From contig CP070685.1 in assembly GCA_020352895.1 (NCBI GenBank), positions 1,730,773 through 1,777,919 on the forward strand: DNA of 47,147 nt. The letters run 5' to 3'. This stretch comes from Phycisphaerales bacterium (GTDB taxonomy: Bacteria; Planctomycetota; Phycisphaerae; UBA1845; G020352895). Positions 15,894-24,766 of this stretch are shown here, one piece after another. Both the position numbers and the translations under genes were made by a program. A model generated the notes under the pieces. That model saw nothing but the letters and a program-made list of their open reading frames with translations. It made no database searches and had not been told where the DNA came from. The first letter of the stretch is position 1. Each line of letters starts with the position of its first letter.

Positions 15894-16840
15894 GGTGTCG
15901 CATCTCCACTGGTGGTGCCAGCCTGTAACCGCTCCGGCGCCGGTACATTCAGCTTCGACTCAAGCGGTCCTTTCTGAAACATGTCGAAAGGCGCCGAATC
16001 GAGAAACACGGTGGTGTTCTTGTCCAAGGTGGCCACGAGGAAGTCGAGGGTGCGGAGAAAGTTGGCGAACCACTCGTCCTCCTTGAACATAGCCAGGCTC
16101 TCGGCGGCACGGCGGTCGCCCTCGGCACGGATGGCCTCGGCTTGGCGCTTAGCAAAAGCGATGATCTGGTCGCGGGCGCTAGCGGCCTCGGCGACGATCT
16201 GGTCGGCCTCGGCCTCGCCCTCGCTGCGGTATCGCTTGGCGAACTTCTCTCGAGTTTTGCGCATCCGCTCGAAGACGTCGTTGGTGATGTTCCTTGGCAG
16301 CATGAGCTTACGGATGCCCAGGGCAACAACCTCGACGCCGTACTTGGCCTTGGCCTCCGCATTCACCAGTTCGCGGATTCCCTGCTCGATCTCGTCGAAT
16401 CTCAGCTCCTCGGGATCGGCAGAAACGAAGTTGCTGAAGTTGTACTCACCGATGACGGCCGTCTTGTGATGTCGGACCAAGCCGCGAAGCTCCTCCCGGA
16501 TCTCCTTCTCGCTCTTGTTGGCCTCAAGGAACCGGAGGGGCTTGGCGATACGCCAGCCCACAAAGGCGGTGACGATGAGGTTCTTCTTGTCACCGGTTGT
16601 GGTCTCCTCGAAGGTGTCGTTGAAGACGCGGATTCGGTTGTCGTACTTGACTACCTGCTGGATGGGGCTGGGCCACTTCCACCGGAATCCGGGTTCGCGG
16701 ACCACGTCCTGCTCGGTGGCCTTGCCGAATGTCTTGATGATGGCCACTTCCGTGGTGCGCACGGTGAAGCCGACCATGTACAGGCCCAGGGTGATCACCA
16801 GGATGATGCCCACAATCAGGCTTGGCAGTTGCTTGCGCAT
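15890..16840 (-). CDS. hflC: SPFH/band 7 membrane protein, HflC-like
   Basis: A 316-residue HflC homologue. A short N-terminus leads into one membrane helix (about 8-27, LIVGIILVITLGLYMVGF), then an SPFH domain starting at TTEVAIIKTFGK with PGFRWKWPSPIQ. HflC-typical elements follow: KNLIVTAFVGWRI, the turn GIRKLMLP, and the basic segment RMRKTREKFAKRYRSEGE leading into an Ala-rich coiled coil. It probably assembles with the HflK-like product of the overlapping downstream gene into a membrane-embedded oligomer. The preceding SPFH gene ends 39 bp upstream, giving three SPFH genes in a row. The C-terminus is short and hydrophilic. Confidence 0.92.
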   Translation of the reverse strand: MRKQLPSLIVGIILVITLGLYMVGFTVRTTEVAIIKTFGKATEQDVVREPGFRWKWPSPIQQVVKYDNRIRVFNDTFEETTTGDKKNLIVTAFVGWRIAKPLRFLEANKSEKEIREELRGLVRHHKTAVIGEYNFSNFVSADPEELRFDEIEQGIRELVNAEAKAKYGVEVVALGIRKLMLPRNITNDVFERMRKTREKFAKRYRSEGEAEADQIVAEAASARDQIIAFAKRQAEAIRAEGDRRAAESLAMFKEDEWFANFLRTLDFLVATLDKNTTVFLDSAPFDMFQKGPLESKLNVPAPERLQAGTTSGDATP

Positions 16841-16879
16841 GTTGTTCCATGCTCCCTATCGGTGTGATCTAGGCACCCA

Positions 16880-18973
16880 TTAACGGCCGGTGAAACCTTG
16901 GAAGGTCTCCTCTTCCTCCTGGTCCAGGATCAGAATCAGGTTGCGTCCCTCGGTGTCGGCCGCCACCAGGAACTTGCGGACGTTCTCAAGCCCCTCGCCG
17001 AGAGCGGCGAGGTACTTGCGGTACGAGTAGACGGACGGAGCCGCCCGGTAGGCGAGCAGCTCGTTGGTGAAACGCTCGGCCCGGGAGAGCCACTCGTTCT
17101 CGCGCTGCCAGCGGTAGGCTCGGGCCTCGGCCATGATCCTGCTGACCTCGCCGGAGGCCTGGGCGAAGAGACGGTCGCGGCGTTCGATCGCGGCGGCGAG
17201 CGTCTCGGAGTCGGCGGGCTCTGTCCGCTTCAGGGCATTGGCCTCGCGGATGGCCTCCGCCAGGCGGAAAGCCATTTCCGAATCGCCTACCACCTCGGCG
17301 AGCAGTTCGATGGCTCTGGACCGTGCTCCGGCGATGCTGGCCTCGCGCTGCTGCATGGCACCGACGACCTGCTGGAAGGACTCAGCCACCTCCTTGTGCG
17401 GATGGAAGTCCTGCAGCCCGACGAAGATGATGTCCACCCCCAAGCCCATCTCGTCGGCTCGCTGCTGAAGACGCTCCTTAAGAACCTGCGCGGCTTTGGT
17501 CCGTTCGGCGCCCATGATGGCATCGACGTCCGCGCTGGCCGAGTAACGAATGAGTTCGCGTGCGGCCAGGCCGCGCAGCAGTTCCTCCGGGTCGGAGAAC
17601 TGATAGCCCCACCGGTGAAGATCGCGGATGCGGTACTGGACGGGGGCCATGGCACGGAGGATGCTGACCGGAACGCTCTGTTCGGTCGCCTCGCCGTCCA
17701 GGTCGCTCAGGACTCGTGTCTCCCGCGGCGTGGTGGCCACCAGGACATAGTTGTCCGGCGCGGCTCCGTGGTTCTCGGTGGTCCACAGGACGGTGCTGAC
17801 CTCCTCAGGCTCCCTTTCCGTGTCCGGCTGCTCGGCCGATCCCAGCACGAACTGATTAGGTTGGCGGACCGAGAACTTGTAGACCCTTTCAATCGGCCAA
17901 GGCCACTTGAAGTGGATGCCCGGAGCCAGGGCATCTGTGGTCTGGAGCTTGCGGCCGAAATGCTCCACCACGGCGAGCTCGTGGGGCTGGACGACGACAA
18001 AGCTGGAGACTACCACCACGCAGAGGGCCCCGAAGGCCAGGAGGGGCACGGTCGCGCGGTACATCAACTGGTAGAACCAGGTGGAGCTGACCTCGAAGCC
18101 GAACTGGTAGTTGATGGCCTCGGCGATGGAGCGGGCGATGCCGCCCGATTCGCTGAACAGGGCGAGGAAGCGCGAGTCGAGGGGCAGGCGGCTGACCTCA
18201 CCGGGCGTTCTCGGGCGATAGACGTCCAACAGCAGATTCAGCAGCAGCTCGACCCCCAGTAGGACCAGCAGTGCTCGGATGATCTGGGCACAGACGCGTT
18301 CGGCGGTGGGGTATTCGAAGTGGGCCAGCCCCAGCATGACCGCCAGAACCACACAGAGCAGGGCATTGCCGAATAGCTGGCTGGCCCCGGCGCGGATTTC
18401 GCTCCACTCCTCACGCTGGGCCATTCCGGATGCGTAGCGAGACAGCAGGAAGGTGACGAAGGCGGCGCCGAGGAGAAACGCGGCAGAGACGCTAAGGTTG
18501 GCCAGCGCGGGCCACCTCTCGGAGTCGAGAGGCTCGGTGAATGGAAGAGGCCAGTAGAGGAAAGCGGCGGCGAAGTAATACCCTGCCAAGAGGAACGTGA
18601 AGATCGGGACCAGCCACCTGAGCATCAGGTTCAGCCGGCGCCGGGCCAGCATCAGTTGTTCTTCGTCGACCTCGAAGATGGCCTCGCCGCCGGCACCCGC
18701 GGCCTGCCGCTGCTTCTTGAGGTCAGCTGTCTCAATGATCTCGGCACGCACAAGCTTGCGCTGGTGGGAAACCATCACCAGGAGGAACCAGACACCGATA
18801 CCGGCCAGGGCAAAACGAACCTCGGCCTGAACCGCCAGAGAGTTGTTCCACAGCCCCACCACCAGCAGAAAGCCGGTCAGCAGAGCCTGAAGCACCAAAC
18901 CCAAGATGCTGACGGAGCGGGCCCGCTGCTCCGGGGAATCGCTCAACGGTATTGAGTAGGACGGGCTGTTCAT
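16880..18973 (-). CDS. Multi-spanning SPFH/band 7 protein, first gene of the SPFH/ABC unit
   Basis: A 697-residue fusion-like protein. The N-terminal half has about six hydrophobic helices (roughly 23-43, 53-70, 119-139, 160-180, 203-220, 236-252), with a charged loop after the second. A seventh helix (about 309-328) leads directly into an SPFH domain starting at QPHELAVVEHFGRK and PGIHFKWPWPIER, followed by an Ala/Glu-rich coiled-coil region to about 600. Canonical HflK has one helix, so the extra membrane domain is the notable part. It begins an apparent six-gene unit, with HflC-like and HflK-like genes immediately downstream. The three products may co-assemble, but this is inference. Confidence 0.87.
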   Translation of the reverse strand: MNSPSYSIPLSDSPEQRARSVSILGLVLQALLTGFLLVVGLWNNSLAVQAEVRFALAGIGVWFLLVMVSHQRKLVRAEIIETADLKKQRQAAGAGGEAIFEVDEEQLMLARRRLNLMLRWLVPIFTFLLAGYYFAAAFLYWPLPFTEPLDSERWPALANLSVSAAFLLGAAFVTFLLSRYASGMAQREEWSEIRAGASQLFGNALLCVVLAVMLGLAHFEYPTAERVCAQIIRALLVLLGVELLLNLLLDVYRPRTPGEVSRLPLDSRFLALFSESGGIARSIAEAINYQFGFEVSSTWFYQLMYRATVPLLAFGALCVVVVSSFVVVQPHELAVVEHFGRKLQTTDALAPGIHFKWPWPIERVYKFSVRQPNQFVLGSAEQPDTEREPEEVSTVLWTTENHGAAPDNYVLVATTPRETRVLSDLDGEATEQSVPVSILRAMAPVQYRIRDLHRWGYQFSDPEELLRGLAARELIRYSASADVDAIMGAERTKAAQVLKERLQQRADEMGLGVDIIFVGLQDFHPHKEVAESFQQVVGAMQQREASIAGARSRAIELLAEVVGDSEMAFRLAEAIREANALKRTEPADSETLAAAIERRDRLFAQASGEVSRIMAEARAYRWQRENEWLSRAERFTNELLAYRAAPSVYSYRKYLAALGEGLENVRKFLVAADTEGRNLILILDQEEEETFQGFTGR

Positions 18974-19392
18974 GTTCTCAGTCGTCGCGCCCCGACCATC
19001 CAGAGCAGCGGCATATAATCGTACGCGGTTGCCATCAAGGCGGCGTGGGCCTTGCTCGTTGAGGCGAAATCGGGCGGCTCAACAAGACGCCGCAGGCCAT
19101 GCGTAGCCCGATCGGCGGACCGGGACAATATCGTTACTTGGGTGCGTGGGGTGGTTCTCAGCTTCCGCTGCAAAAGGGAACTCAGTTTGCCGTCGGGCCA
19201 ACATGTTCGGCGGCCGCGTCGTATTCCTGGCGGGGCCCATCAAAGGCCCCTGGCATCAGGCCGCCTTGCCCGCTAAGCCAAGCAGAATACAATAATTGCG
19301 GCTCTCCGCCAAGCGGACGGCCTGCCGCGTGAGGAACCCTGTCGGCTGACGCCCCCGCCCGAGGCGGGGTAGCCATTCCTGGAACAGGCAAT
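18974..19392. promoter_or_regulatory. Divergent control region between the SPFH/ABC unit and an ABC-2 permease gene
   Basis: This 419-bp region must carry promoters for both directions. On the plus strand TTGCCC (19266-19271), 16 bp and TACAAT (19288-19293) form a plausible promoter for the permease. On the minus strand TTGATG (19033-19038) and TATATG (19012-19017), spaced only 15 bp, are a weaker candidate for the SPFH unit. Two hairpins are visible: GGGGCC/GGCCCC at 19232-19250, and CCCCGCC/GGCGGGG with a three-base loop at 19353-19369. The second lies about 23 nt before the permease start and could affect translation. Confidence 0.4.
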
Positions 19393-20370
19393 ATGTTCAC
19401 CAAGTTCATGGCCATCGCCGGCAACACCTTCACGGAGACGATCCGCCAGCCCGTGTACGGGCTGATCCTGCTGGTGATCGCCGGGATGCTGTATTTCTGC
19501 ATCGCTCTGGCGGCTTTCAGCCTGGACGACGACGACAAACTCCTGCGGGAGTTCGGATTATCTACGCTGCTGATGGGGGGGTTGTTCTTGGCCGCGTTCA
19601 GTGCCTCCGGGATTCTGGCGGGGGAAATCGAGAATAAGACCGTCCTGACGGTCATCAGCAAGCCCATCGGGCGGGCAGTGTTCATTCTGGGCAAGTACTT
19701 GGGGCTGGTGGCTGCCCTGACGGTCGCGTTCTACCTGTCCACCATCGTGTTGCTGTTGCTGGTCCGCCACGGAGTCATGCAAGACAGTTCCAAGCCGTAT
19801 GACCTGCCGGTGATCCTGTTCGGGCTGGGCGGCGCGCTACTGGCCATACTGGTCGCCGGCTTCTGTAACTACTTTTATGGCATGAACTTCGGCGCGACAG
19901 CGGTGCTTCTGGCGGTGGTCACCATGAGCGTCGCCCTCGTGCTGGTGTGCCTGATCAACGTGGAGTGGGAGATCCAGCCGTTCGGCAAGGGCGTGCTCCT
20001 GCCCAGCCTGCTGGGCGGAGTGGCCCTGGTCTTCATGGTCGTGCTCATGATTACGGCCGTGGCAGTCGCGGCATCGACGCGGCTGGGGCAGGTGATGAAC
20101 CTGCTCGTCTGCCTGATTGTCCTGATCCTGGGACTGACCTCGGATTACCTGTTCGGCGCGAGCGCACAAGGTGCGGAGGGCTCGCGGCTGGCGGCGGCTC
20201 TCTACCGGATTATCCCAAATACCGGGTTTTTCTGGGCCGGCGACGTGGTTTCGGCCAAGCTGACGTTCTCCTGGGGGTATCTGGGCATGGCCGCGGCCTA
20301 CTCGGGGCTCTACACGGTGGCCGCCCTGCTGGTGGGCATGGCCCTGTTCCACCGACGTGAAGTGGGATAG
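19393..20370 (+). CDS. ABC-2-type transporter permease, no adjacent ATPase on its strand
   Basis: A 325-residue ABC-2-family permease with about six to seven membrane helices (near 20-40, 58-76, 102-125, 140-160, 167-190, 208-235, 295-317). It carries the class signature EIENKTVLTVISKPIGR and LGKYLG after the second helix, matching the permease at 11948 but lacking that protein's large extracytoplasmic domain. No ATPase gene accompanies it; the next gene is a GNAT acetyltransferase. It may use the ATPase at 13341 or one encoded elsewhere. The ATG is preceded by GGAACAGG and by a stable hairpin in the leader. Confidence 0.85.
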   Translation: MFTKFMAIAGNTFTETIRQPVYGLILLVIAGMLYFCIALAAFSLDDDDKLLREFGLSTLLMGGLFLAAFSASGILAGEIENKTVLTVISKPIGRAVFILGKYLGLVAALTVAFYLSTIVLLLLVRHGVMQDSSKPYDLPVILFGLGGALLAILVAGFCNYFYGMNFGATAVLLAVVTMSVALVLVCLINVEWEIQPFGKGVLLPSLLGGVALVFMVVLMITAVAVAASTRLGQVMNLLVCLIVLILGLTSDYLFGASAQGAEGSRLAAALYRIIPNTGFFWAGDVVSAKLTFSWGYLGMAAAYSGLYTVAALLVGMALFHRREVG

Positions 20371-20401
20371 CCGTCCACACCGGGCTCCAAGGGAAACGAC
20401 C

Positions 20402-20947
20402 ATGCTGGAAGGACCGAACGTCATCCTGAGGCTTTTCACCGAAGATGACCTGGATGAGTTTCTGAAGCTCGAGAACACATGTGCCGAGATGGGCGAGTTC
20501 GCTCCCGTTGAGTTGCGCTCGCCGGCGGCCTTTCGCAAGCACCTCAAGGAGACGGGAGGCTGGGGCGACAAGCTGGGCCGCATGCTGATCACCGACAGGA
20601 GTGATCGCATACTCGGGCATATCATGTTCATTAAGGAGCCGTCATTTCAGTCCGGGTACGAGGTTGGCTTCGTCATATTCCGCCGAGAGAACAGGGGCAA
20701 AGGCTATACAACGGAGGCGCTTCGAGTCTTCTCGGCGTACCTGTTCGAGGTCAAACCGATTCCACGTTTGCAGCTTAGCACGCACGTAGACAACGCCGCC
20801 GCCCGGCGGGTGGCGGAGAAGTGCGGCTACAAGCTGGAGGGCACATTGCGACAGATGTTCTTTACGCGCGGAGCGTACGTGGATTACGTGCTGTACTCCT
20901 TGCTGCGTGGCGAGTGCCCGTCGTTGGCAGAGGCACTCAAGGCTTGA
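20402..20947 (+). CDS. GNAT-family N-acetyltransferase (RimJ/RimL-like)
   Basis: A 181-residue acetyltransferase transferring an acetyl group from acetyl-CoA to an amine substrate that cannot be named. It opens with GPNVILRLFTEDDLDEF, typical of the RimJ/RimL type. The acetyl-CoA-binding motif is visible as RRENRGKGYTTEAL, a variant of the R/QxxGxG/A signature, and the C-terminal part has THVDNAAARRVAEKCGYK, the usual GNAT motif B region. The open frame starts earlier at 20357, but the ATG at 20402 has an AAGGGA ribosome-binding site and does not overlap the permease gene. It follows the permease by 31 bp and may be cotranscribed. Confidence 0.92.
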   Translation: MLEGPNVILRLFTEDDLDEFLKLENTCAEMGEFAPVELRSPAAFRKHLKETGGWGDKLGRMLITDRSDRILGHIMFIKEPSFQSGYEVGFVIFRRENRGKGYTTEALRVFSAYLFEVKPIPRLQLSTHVDNAAARRVAEKCGYKLEGTLRQMFFTRGAYVDYVLYSLLRGECPSLAEALKA

Positions 20948-21177
20948 TCGCGGTGATTTCCAGACTGGCAACCTCCTGCCTGTGGAATCCGAGGGGACAG
21001 GCAGCGGGGCGAATCGGTGGGTGTGACAGGCATCAGGCTTGCTGTGTTCAGGTCGTACCACCCCAGGGCGCCGGCAACAGAAAGAGCTGGTAGCCGATAA
21101 TGATGCGTGAGACGCCGAGGTTCAGGGCTTTGGGCTCGGTCGGGTTGCGGTAGCTGCTGTGGAGTCGCGGGCCGCGG

Positions 21178-22047
21178 TCACCCTGTCCGCCCCACGGGAG
21201 AGATGTGGACGAAGGCGCGGTCGATGGCGTCGATGGACTCGACGGCCGAGCGGGTCGCCTCGCACAGATTGTGGGAATCGGTAGTCGACAGGTCACCATC
21301 TACGTAGGCGGCCAGCTCGACGTGAATCATGGTTCCTACGTAGTGCCCCTTGATATGGCCGACGTCGCGGACGCCGGGCACGCCGGCGGCGGCCTGGCGG
21401 ATCCGCTCGACCATATGGGGCTCGGGCGCCCTGCCCATGAGGTAGTCAACATTCTCCACAGCGATCCGGTAGGCACCGTAGAGGATGTAGCCGCCGACCA
21501 GGATTGCCGCGAGGGTGTCCAACAAGGGCAGCCGTAACTCCGCAACAACCACGGCGACCAACCCCTGCAAAGCCACGAAGACATCGTTTCGACAGTCTAC
21601 CGCGGTGGCCCGCAGTGCGGGGCTGTCGAGCCGGCGTCCGCGATGGGCGAAATAGCGCCACAGCAGGGCTTTGAGGACGGCAGTGATACAGAGGGCGACG
21701 ATGGGATAGGGCCCGATGCGTTCGGCAAACTGGCCGTGGGCCAGGTCAAGGACGGCCGTCTTGCTTACCTCGTATCCCAATATGCCGGCGAAGATGGCCA
21801 CGAGCAGGCCGGCGATGGGTTCGGCGCGGCGGTGGCCGAAGGGGTGACCTTCGTCGGGGCGCTTCCAGGCCCAGCGTACGCAGGCCAGGATGACCAGGGC
21901 GGAGACGACATCGGCGAGGGAGTTGAGGGTCTCGGAGAAGATGGTGAGACTGTCGGACAGTTCGGTGGCGCTGGCCTTGAGGGCGAACAGAAGCAGGTTG
22001 GCCCCGAGGGCCACGTAGGCGGCGCGCATGGCCGCGGATCTGCGCAT
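21178..22047 (-). CDS. Cation diffusion facilitator (CDF) metal exporter, non-zinc-type site
   Basis: A 289-residue CDF transporter with about six membrane helices and a C-terminal cytoplasmic domain (about 205-289). CDF proteins export divalent metals in exchange for protons. The loop motif HPFGHRRAE (68-76) is diagnostic. In the second helix the position usually filled by His in HxxxD is Asn (Asn42, Asp46), and the fifth helix has DxxxD (Asp151, Asp155) instead of HxxxD. Aspartate/asparagine-rich sites of this kind are associated with Mn(II)/Fe(II)-type CDF members, so manganese or iron is more likely than zinc. This specificity is inference. The gene stands alone between GNAT and hydrolase genes. 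Confidence 0.92.
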   Translation of the reverse strand: MRRSAAMRAAYVALGANLLLFALKASATELSDSLTIFSETLNSLADVVSALVILACVRWAWKRPDEGHPFGHRRAEPIAGLLVAIFAGILGYEVSKTAVLDLAHGQFAERIGPYPIVALCITAVLKALLWRYFAHRGRRLDSPALRATAVDCRNDVFVALQGLVAVVVAELRLPLLDTLAAILVGGYILYGAYRIAVENVDYLMGRAPEPHMVERIRQAAAGVPGVRDVGHIKGHYVGTMIHVELAAYVDGDLSTTDSHNLCEATRSAVESIDAIDRAFVHISPVGRTG

Positions 22048-22143
22048 GAGGCGTACTCCGGCGCTGTTGCCGAAGCCTATTCTATGCCAAGCGTGCGGAG
22101 CACTCCATGCCCGGCCCAGTGGTCATGGTGACTGGCAACGGGG

Positions 22144-24636
22144 CTAGCTGTCGTCCGGCGGGATCACGGGCAACAGCACATGCGATGGATACTGTGGATC
22201 GTGGTAGATGGCCTGCTGCGCTGTGACATAATCGGTGTCCTTCTCGTTGTGTCCGCCGGTGTTGAGGTTCCGGCTAAACAGCGGGAATGAAGCCGACGCG
22301 ACCTCGACGCGGAGGCGGTGACCGGCGGGAATCTCGATGCCGGTCTGCCAGAGGTCGAGGTGGTACTCGTAGATCTTGCCCGGCTCGAGGAGTTGGGGCA
22401 TGTAAGTGGACTCGCGGTAGCGGGTCCGGATTTTGCCCTCGGCGAGTTGGAAGATCTCGCCTTCGTCGTCGACCTCCACGAGCCGCACGAACCAGTCGGT
22501 ATCGCGTCCGGTCGTGGCGGCATAGAGCACAGCCGAGAGAGGCCCGGCGATGGTCAGCGGCTCGGTGAGGGGCCCGGATGTATAGACGAGGATGTCCTGG
22601 CGCTGAGCGGTGACTTCGGCGTGGTAGGCCTCGCGGTCGGCCTTCTCCTGTTCGACCGACTTGACCTTGCCCTTGTCCTCGTCAGGTTCCCGATACATCT
22701 GTGGCGAGGGCGTAGGATCGCCGGGGTCGTAGGCGTAGCGATCGGGCGGCATATCGGGAGCGGGCTTCGATGGTGTCAGTAAGCCGTCACCACTGGTCGT
22801 ATTGGCATTGCCGCCGCTGGACAGGAACCATTTCTCAAAGCGAGTCTGCGGCAACGGGTACTTATCCCCGTGCAGCCACTTGTTGGAGCCCATGACGAAG
22901 AGGCTCACCAGCGGCTCAGAGACGATCCCGTTGTCGATACCCTTGAGCCAGTAATCGCACCAGCGCAGGTACTGGCGGGGCAGATCGACCGTGGCTTCCG
23001 GTCCGAAGTCCCGATCGCCGAGGGAGCGCGTGGCCTCGTCGGTGTGGCCCCAGGGGCCGAGGATCAGTTTCTGGTGCGGGTGGCCGTGCGAGGCCATGCG
23101 CATGTAGTTCAGCTTGGAGCCGATGCTGTCGCCGTCGAACCAGCCGGATTGATGGAAGACGGGGATGCGCACCTTCTCGAGCTTGTCCAGGAAGTTGGCC
23201 CGGTCCCAGTAGCCGCCGTTGACGGGGTGCTCGATCCACGTGCGCCAGTACGGGTTCTCCTTCCCAAGGACGGCCTTGTCCAGTTCGATGACCGGCAGCG
23301 GCTTGAGGATCTTGTGGTAGTTCTTGTCGCTGACCTCGTAGATGGTCGCGCCGGACAGATCGGCGGTGGCCTCGCTCTCGAGGATGTCGGCCCACCAGAT
23401 GGAGCCGAGTATGAAGAAGACGCCGTATTCGTAGGGGATGTTGAAGAACGGGTCGGGCGGGGCAACGTTGGGGATGATGGTGACGAGGTGCGGAGGGTTC
23501 TGACTGGCGGCCCACCACTGGACCCAGCCGACGTAGGACGCCCCGATCATGCCGACCTTGCCGTTGCACCAAGGCTGCGTGGCGATCCACTCGATGGTGT
23601 CGTAGCCGTCCTCGGCCTCGTTGACAAACGGCTCCCACACGCCTTCCGAGGCGAACCGGCCGCGGCAGTCCTGCACGACAACCGCGTAGCCGCGGCGGGC
23701 GTAGAAGCGCCCGTTCAGCTCCAGCATCTCTTTCTTGTAGGGCGTGCGAATTAGAATCGCGGGCGCCTTTTCCTCAACCTCGGGCAGGTAGATATCTGCC
23801 GAGAGGTTGATGCCGTCGCGCATGGGCACCTGGACGGAGCGCTGCTCCTTTACGTCGTGTTCCGGTCGTGACAGTAGTGGATCACGAGCCGGTTCCTTAC
23901 GCAGGTCGGCAAAGCCTGCGCGTATGTAAGCGGCACGTTGTGCGGGCACGTCGGCGAAATAGAGCCGGGCCTTGTCGTCCACCCAGATGGTAACGTCCAC
24001 GCCAGGCACACCATACAGGTAGCGAGTGAATTCGTAGTCGCGTCCTCCAATGGTCCGATGCACCTTGTCTAGGCGCTCCAACGACGCATCCATGATGATT
24101 TGAGGGACGATGAACAGCGGGAAGGTCTGCTTGCCGCCCTTGGCCTGGTCGTAATGGAGCACGGCCTGACTCATCAGGGCCGGGGTCATGTTCTCGAACA
24201 GGATGGTGCCCGGCTTGAGCGTCAGGGGGTTGACCTCTTTGCGGAACTTAATGGTGGCGATGGTGCCGTCGCGGACCACCTCGACGGGCCCGAGGGGCGT
24301 CCGCATGTCTATGCGGGTCCAGCGGCCGTCCTCATCGCAGGCGATGGCGACTGACTGCTTGACGGTCTGGCCGGCCATGGAGAGTGTCGAGTCGCTGGCC
24401 AGGTTGCCGTCGGGATCGGATTCGAAGCGGATGGTGGCCAGTTGCTCCTCGTTCTTGTACAGCCCGAAGGTACCGTGATCCTCGAGGCCGGAGAGGAGTG
24501 CAGGCAACCCGGCTTCGGGCTGGGACTCGGCGGACGCCGGCTCGGCCTCCTGAGCGATCGCTGGCGATGCGATGGTAAAGGAGAGGGTCAGTACGGCGCG
24601 AGGGAACCAGCACAGGGATCGTGACGAGCGTTGCAT
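22144..24636 (-). CDS. Secreted CocE/NonD-family alpha/beta hydrolase
   Basis: A serine hydrolase of 830 residues in the CocE/NonD family, which includes acyl-peptidases, glutaryl acylases and cocaine esterase. A signal peptide (ending near SPAIA) and an N-terminal region of about 260 residues precede the catalytic domain, which starts at VPMRDGINLSADIYLPE. The nucleophile sits in GASYVG (Ser367). The C-terminal jelly-roll domain starts near YTSGPLTEPLTI and contains VEVASASFPLFSRN. I moved the start to the ATG at 24634-24636 because it gives a proper signal peptide and has GGAGG 8 nt upstream. Family naming is sure; the true substrate is not. Confidence 0.9.
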   Translation of the reverse strand: MQRSSRSLCWFPRAVLTLSFTIASPAIAQEAEPASAESQPEAGLPALLSGLEDHGTFGLYKNEEQLATIRFESDPDGNLASDSTLSMAGQTVKQSVAIACDEDGRWTRIDMRTPLGPVEVVRDGTIATIKFRKEVNPLTLKPGTILFENMTPALMSQAVLHYDQAKGGKQTFPLFIVPQIIMDASLERLDKVHRTIGGRDYEFTRYLYGVPGVDVTIWVDDKARLYFADVPAQRAAYIRAGFADLRKEPARDPLLSRPEHDVKEQRSVQVPMRDGINLSADIYLPEVEEKAPAILIRTPYKKEMLELNGRFYARRGYAVVVQDCRGRFASEGVWEPFVNEAEDGYDTIEWIATQPWCNGKVGMIGASYVGWVQWWAASQNPPHLVTIIPNVAPPDPFFNIPYEYGVFFILGSIWWADILESEATADLSGATIYEVSDKNYHKILKPLPVIELDKAVLGKENPYWRTWIEHPVNGGYWDRANFLDKLEKVRIPVFHQSGWFDGDSIGSKLNYMRMASHGHPHQKLILGPWGHTDEATRSLGDRDFGPEATVDLPRQYLRWCDYWLKGIDNGIVSEPLVSLFVMGSNKWLHGDKYPLPQTRFEKWFLSSGGNANTTSGDGLLTPSKPAPDMPPDRYAYDPGDPTPSPQMYREPDEDKGKVKSVEQEKADREAYHAEVTAQRQDILVYTSGPLTEPLTIAGPLSAVLYAATTGRDTDWFVRLVEVDDEGEIFQLAEGKIRTRYRESTYMPQLLEPGKIYEYHLDLWQTGIEIPAGHRLRVEVASASFPLFSRNLNTGGHNEKDTDYVTAQQAIYHDPQYPSHVLLPVIPPDDS

Positions 24637-24766
24637 GGCGGGACCTCCAGGTTGGCAATGCCTCTGAGGATGCTTTCCATCCACTCCTAGCGACCGGGGG
24701 CGGTTCCCGTGACGGCGGGCAAGACTGGCAAGGCTGCGTCGCGCCCCTCATAGCCGAATTCCGGCG

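Noticed and set aside
16898-18262. Plus-strand frame of 454 codons
   Set aside because: Fully antisense to the multi-span SPFH gene, whose membrane helices and SPFH motifs are convincing; no motif in the antisense frame.
19014-19019. Perfect TATAAT on the plus strand
   Set aside because: No -35-like hexamer at 16-18 bp upstream and no plus-strand gene start nearby; more likely chance.
19232-19250. GGGGCC/GGCCCC hairpin as a terminator
   Set aside because: No T-tract on either side and it lies between divergent starts, where no terminator is expected; noted only as part of the control region.
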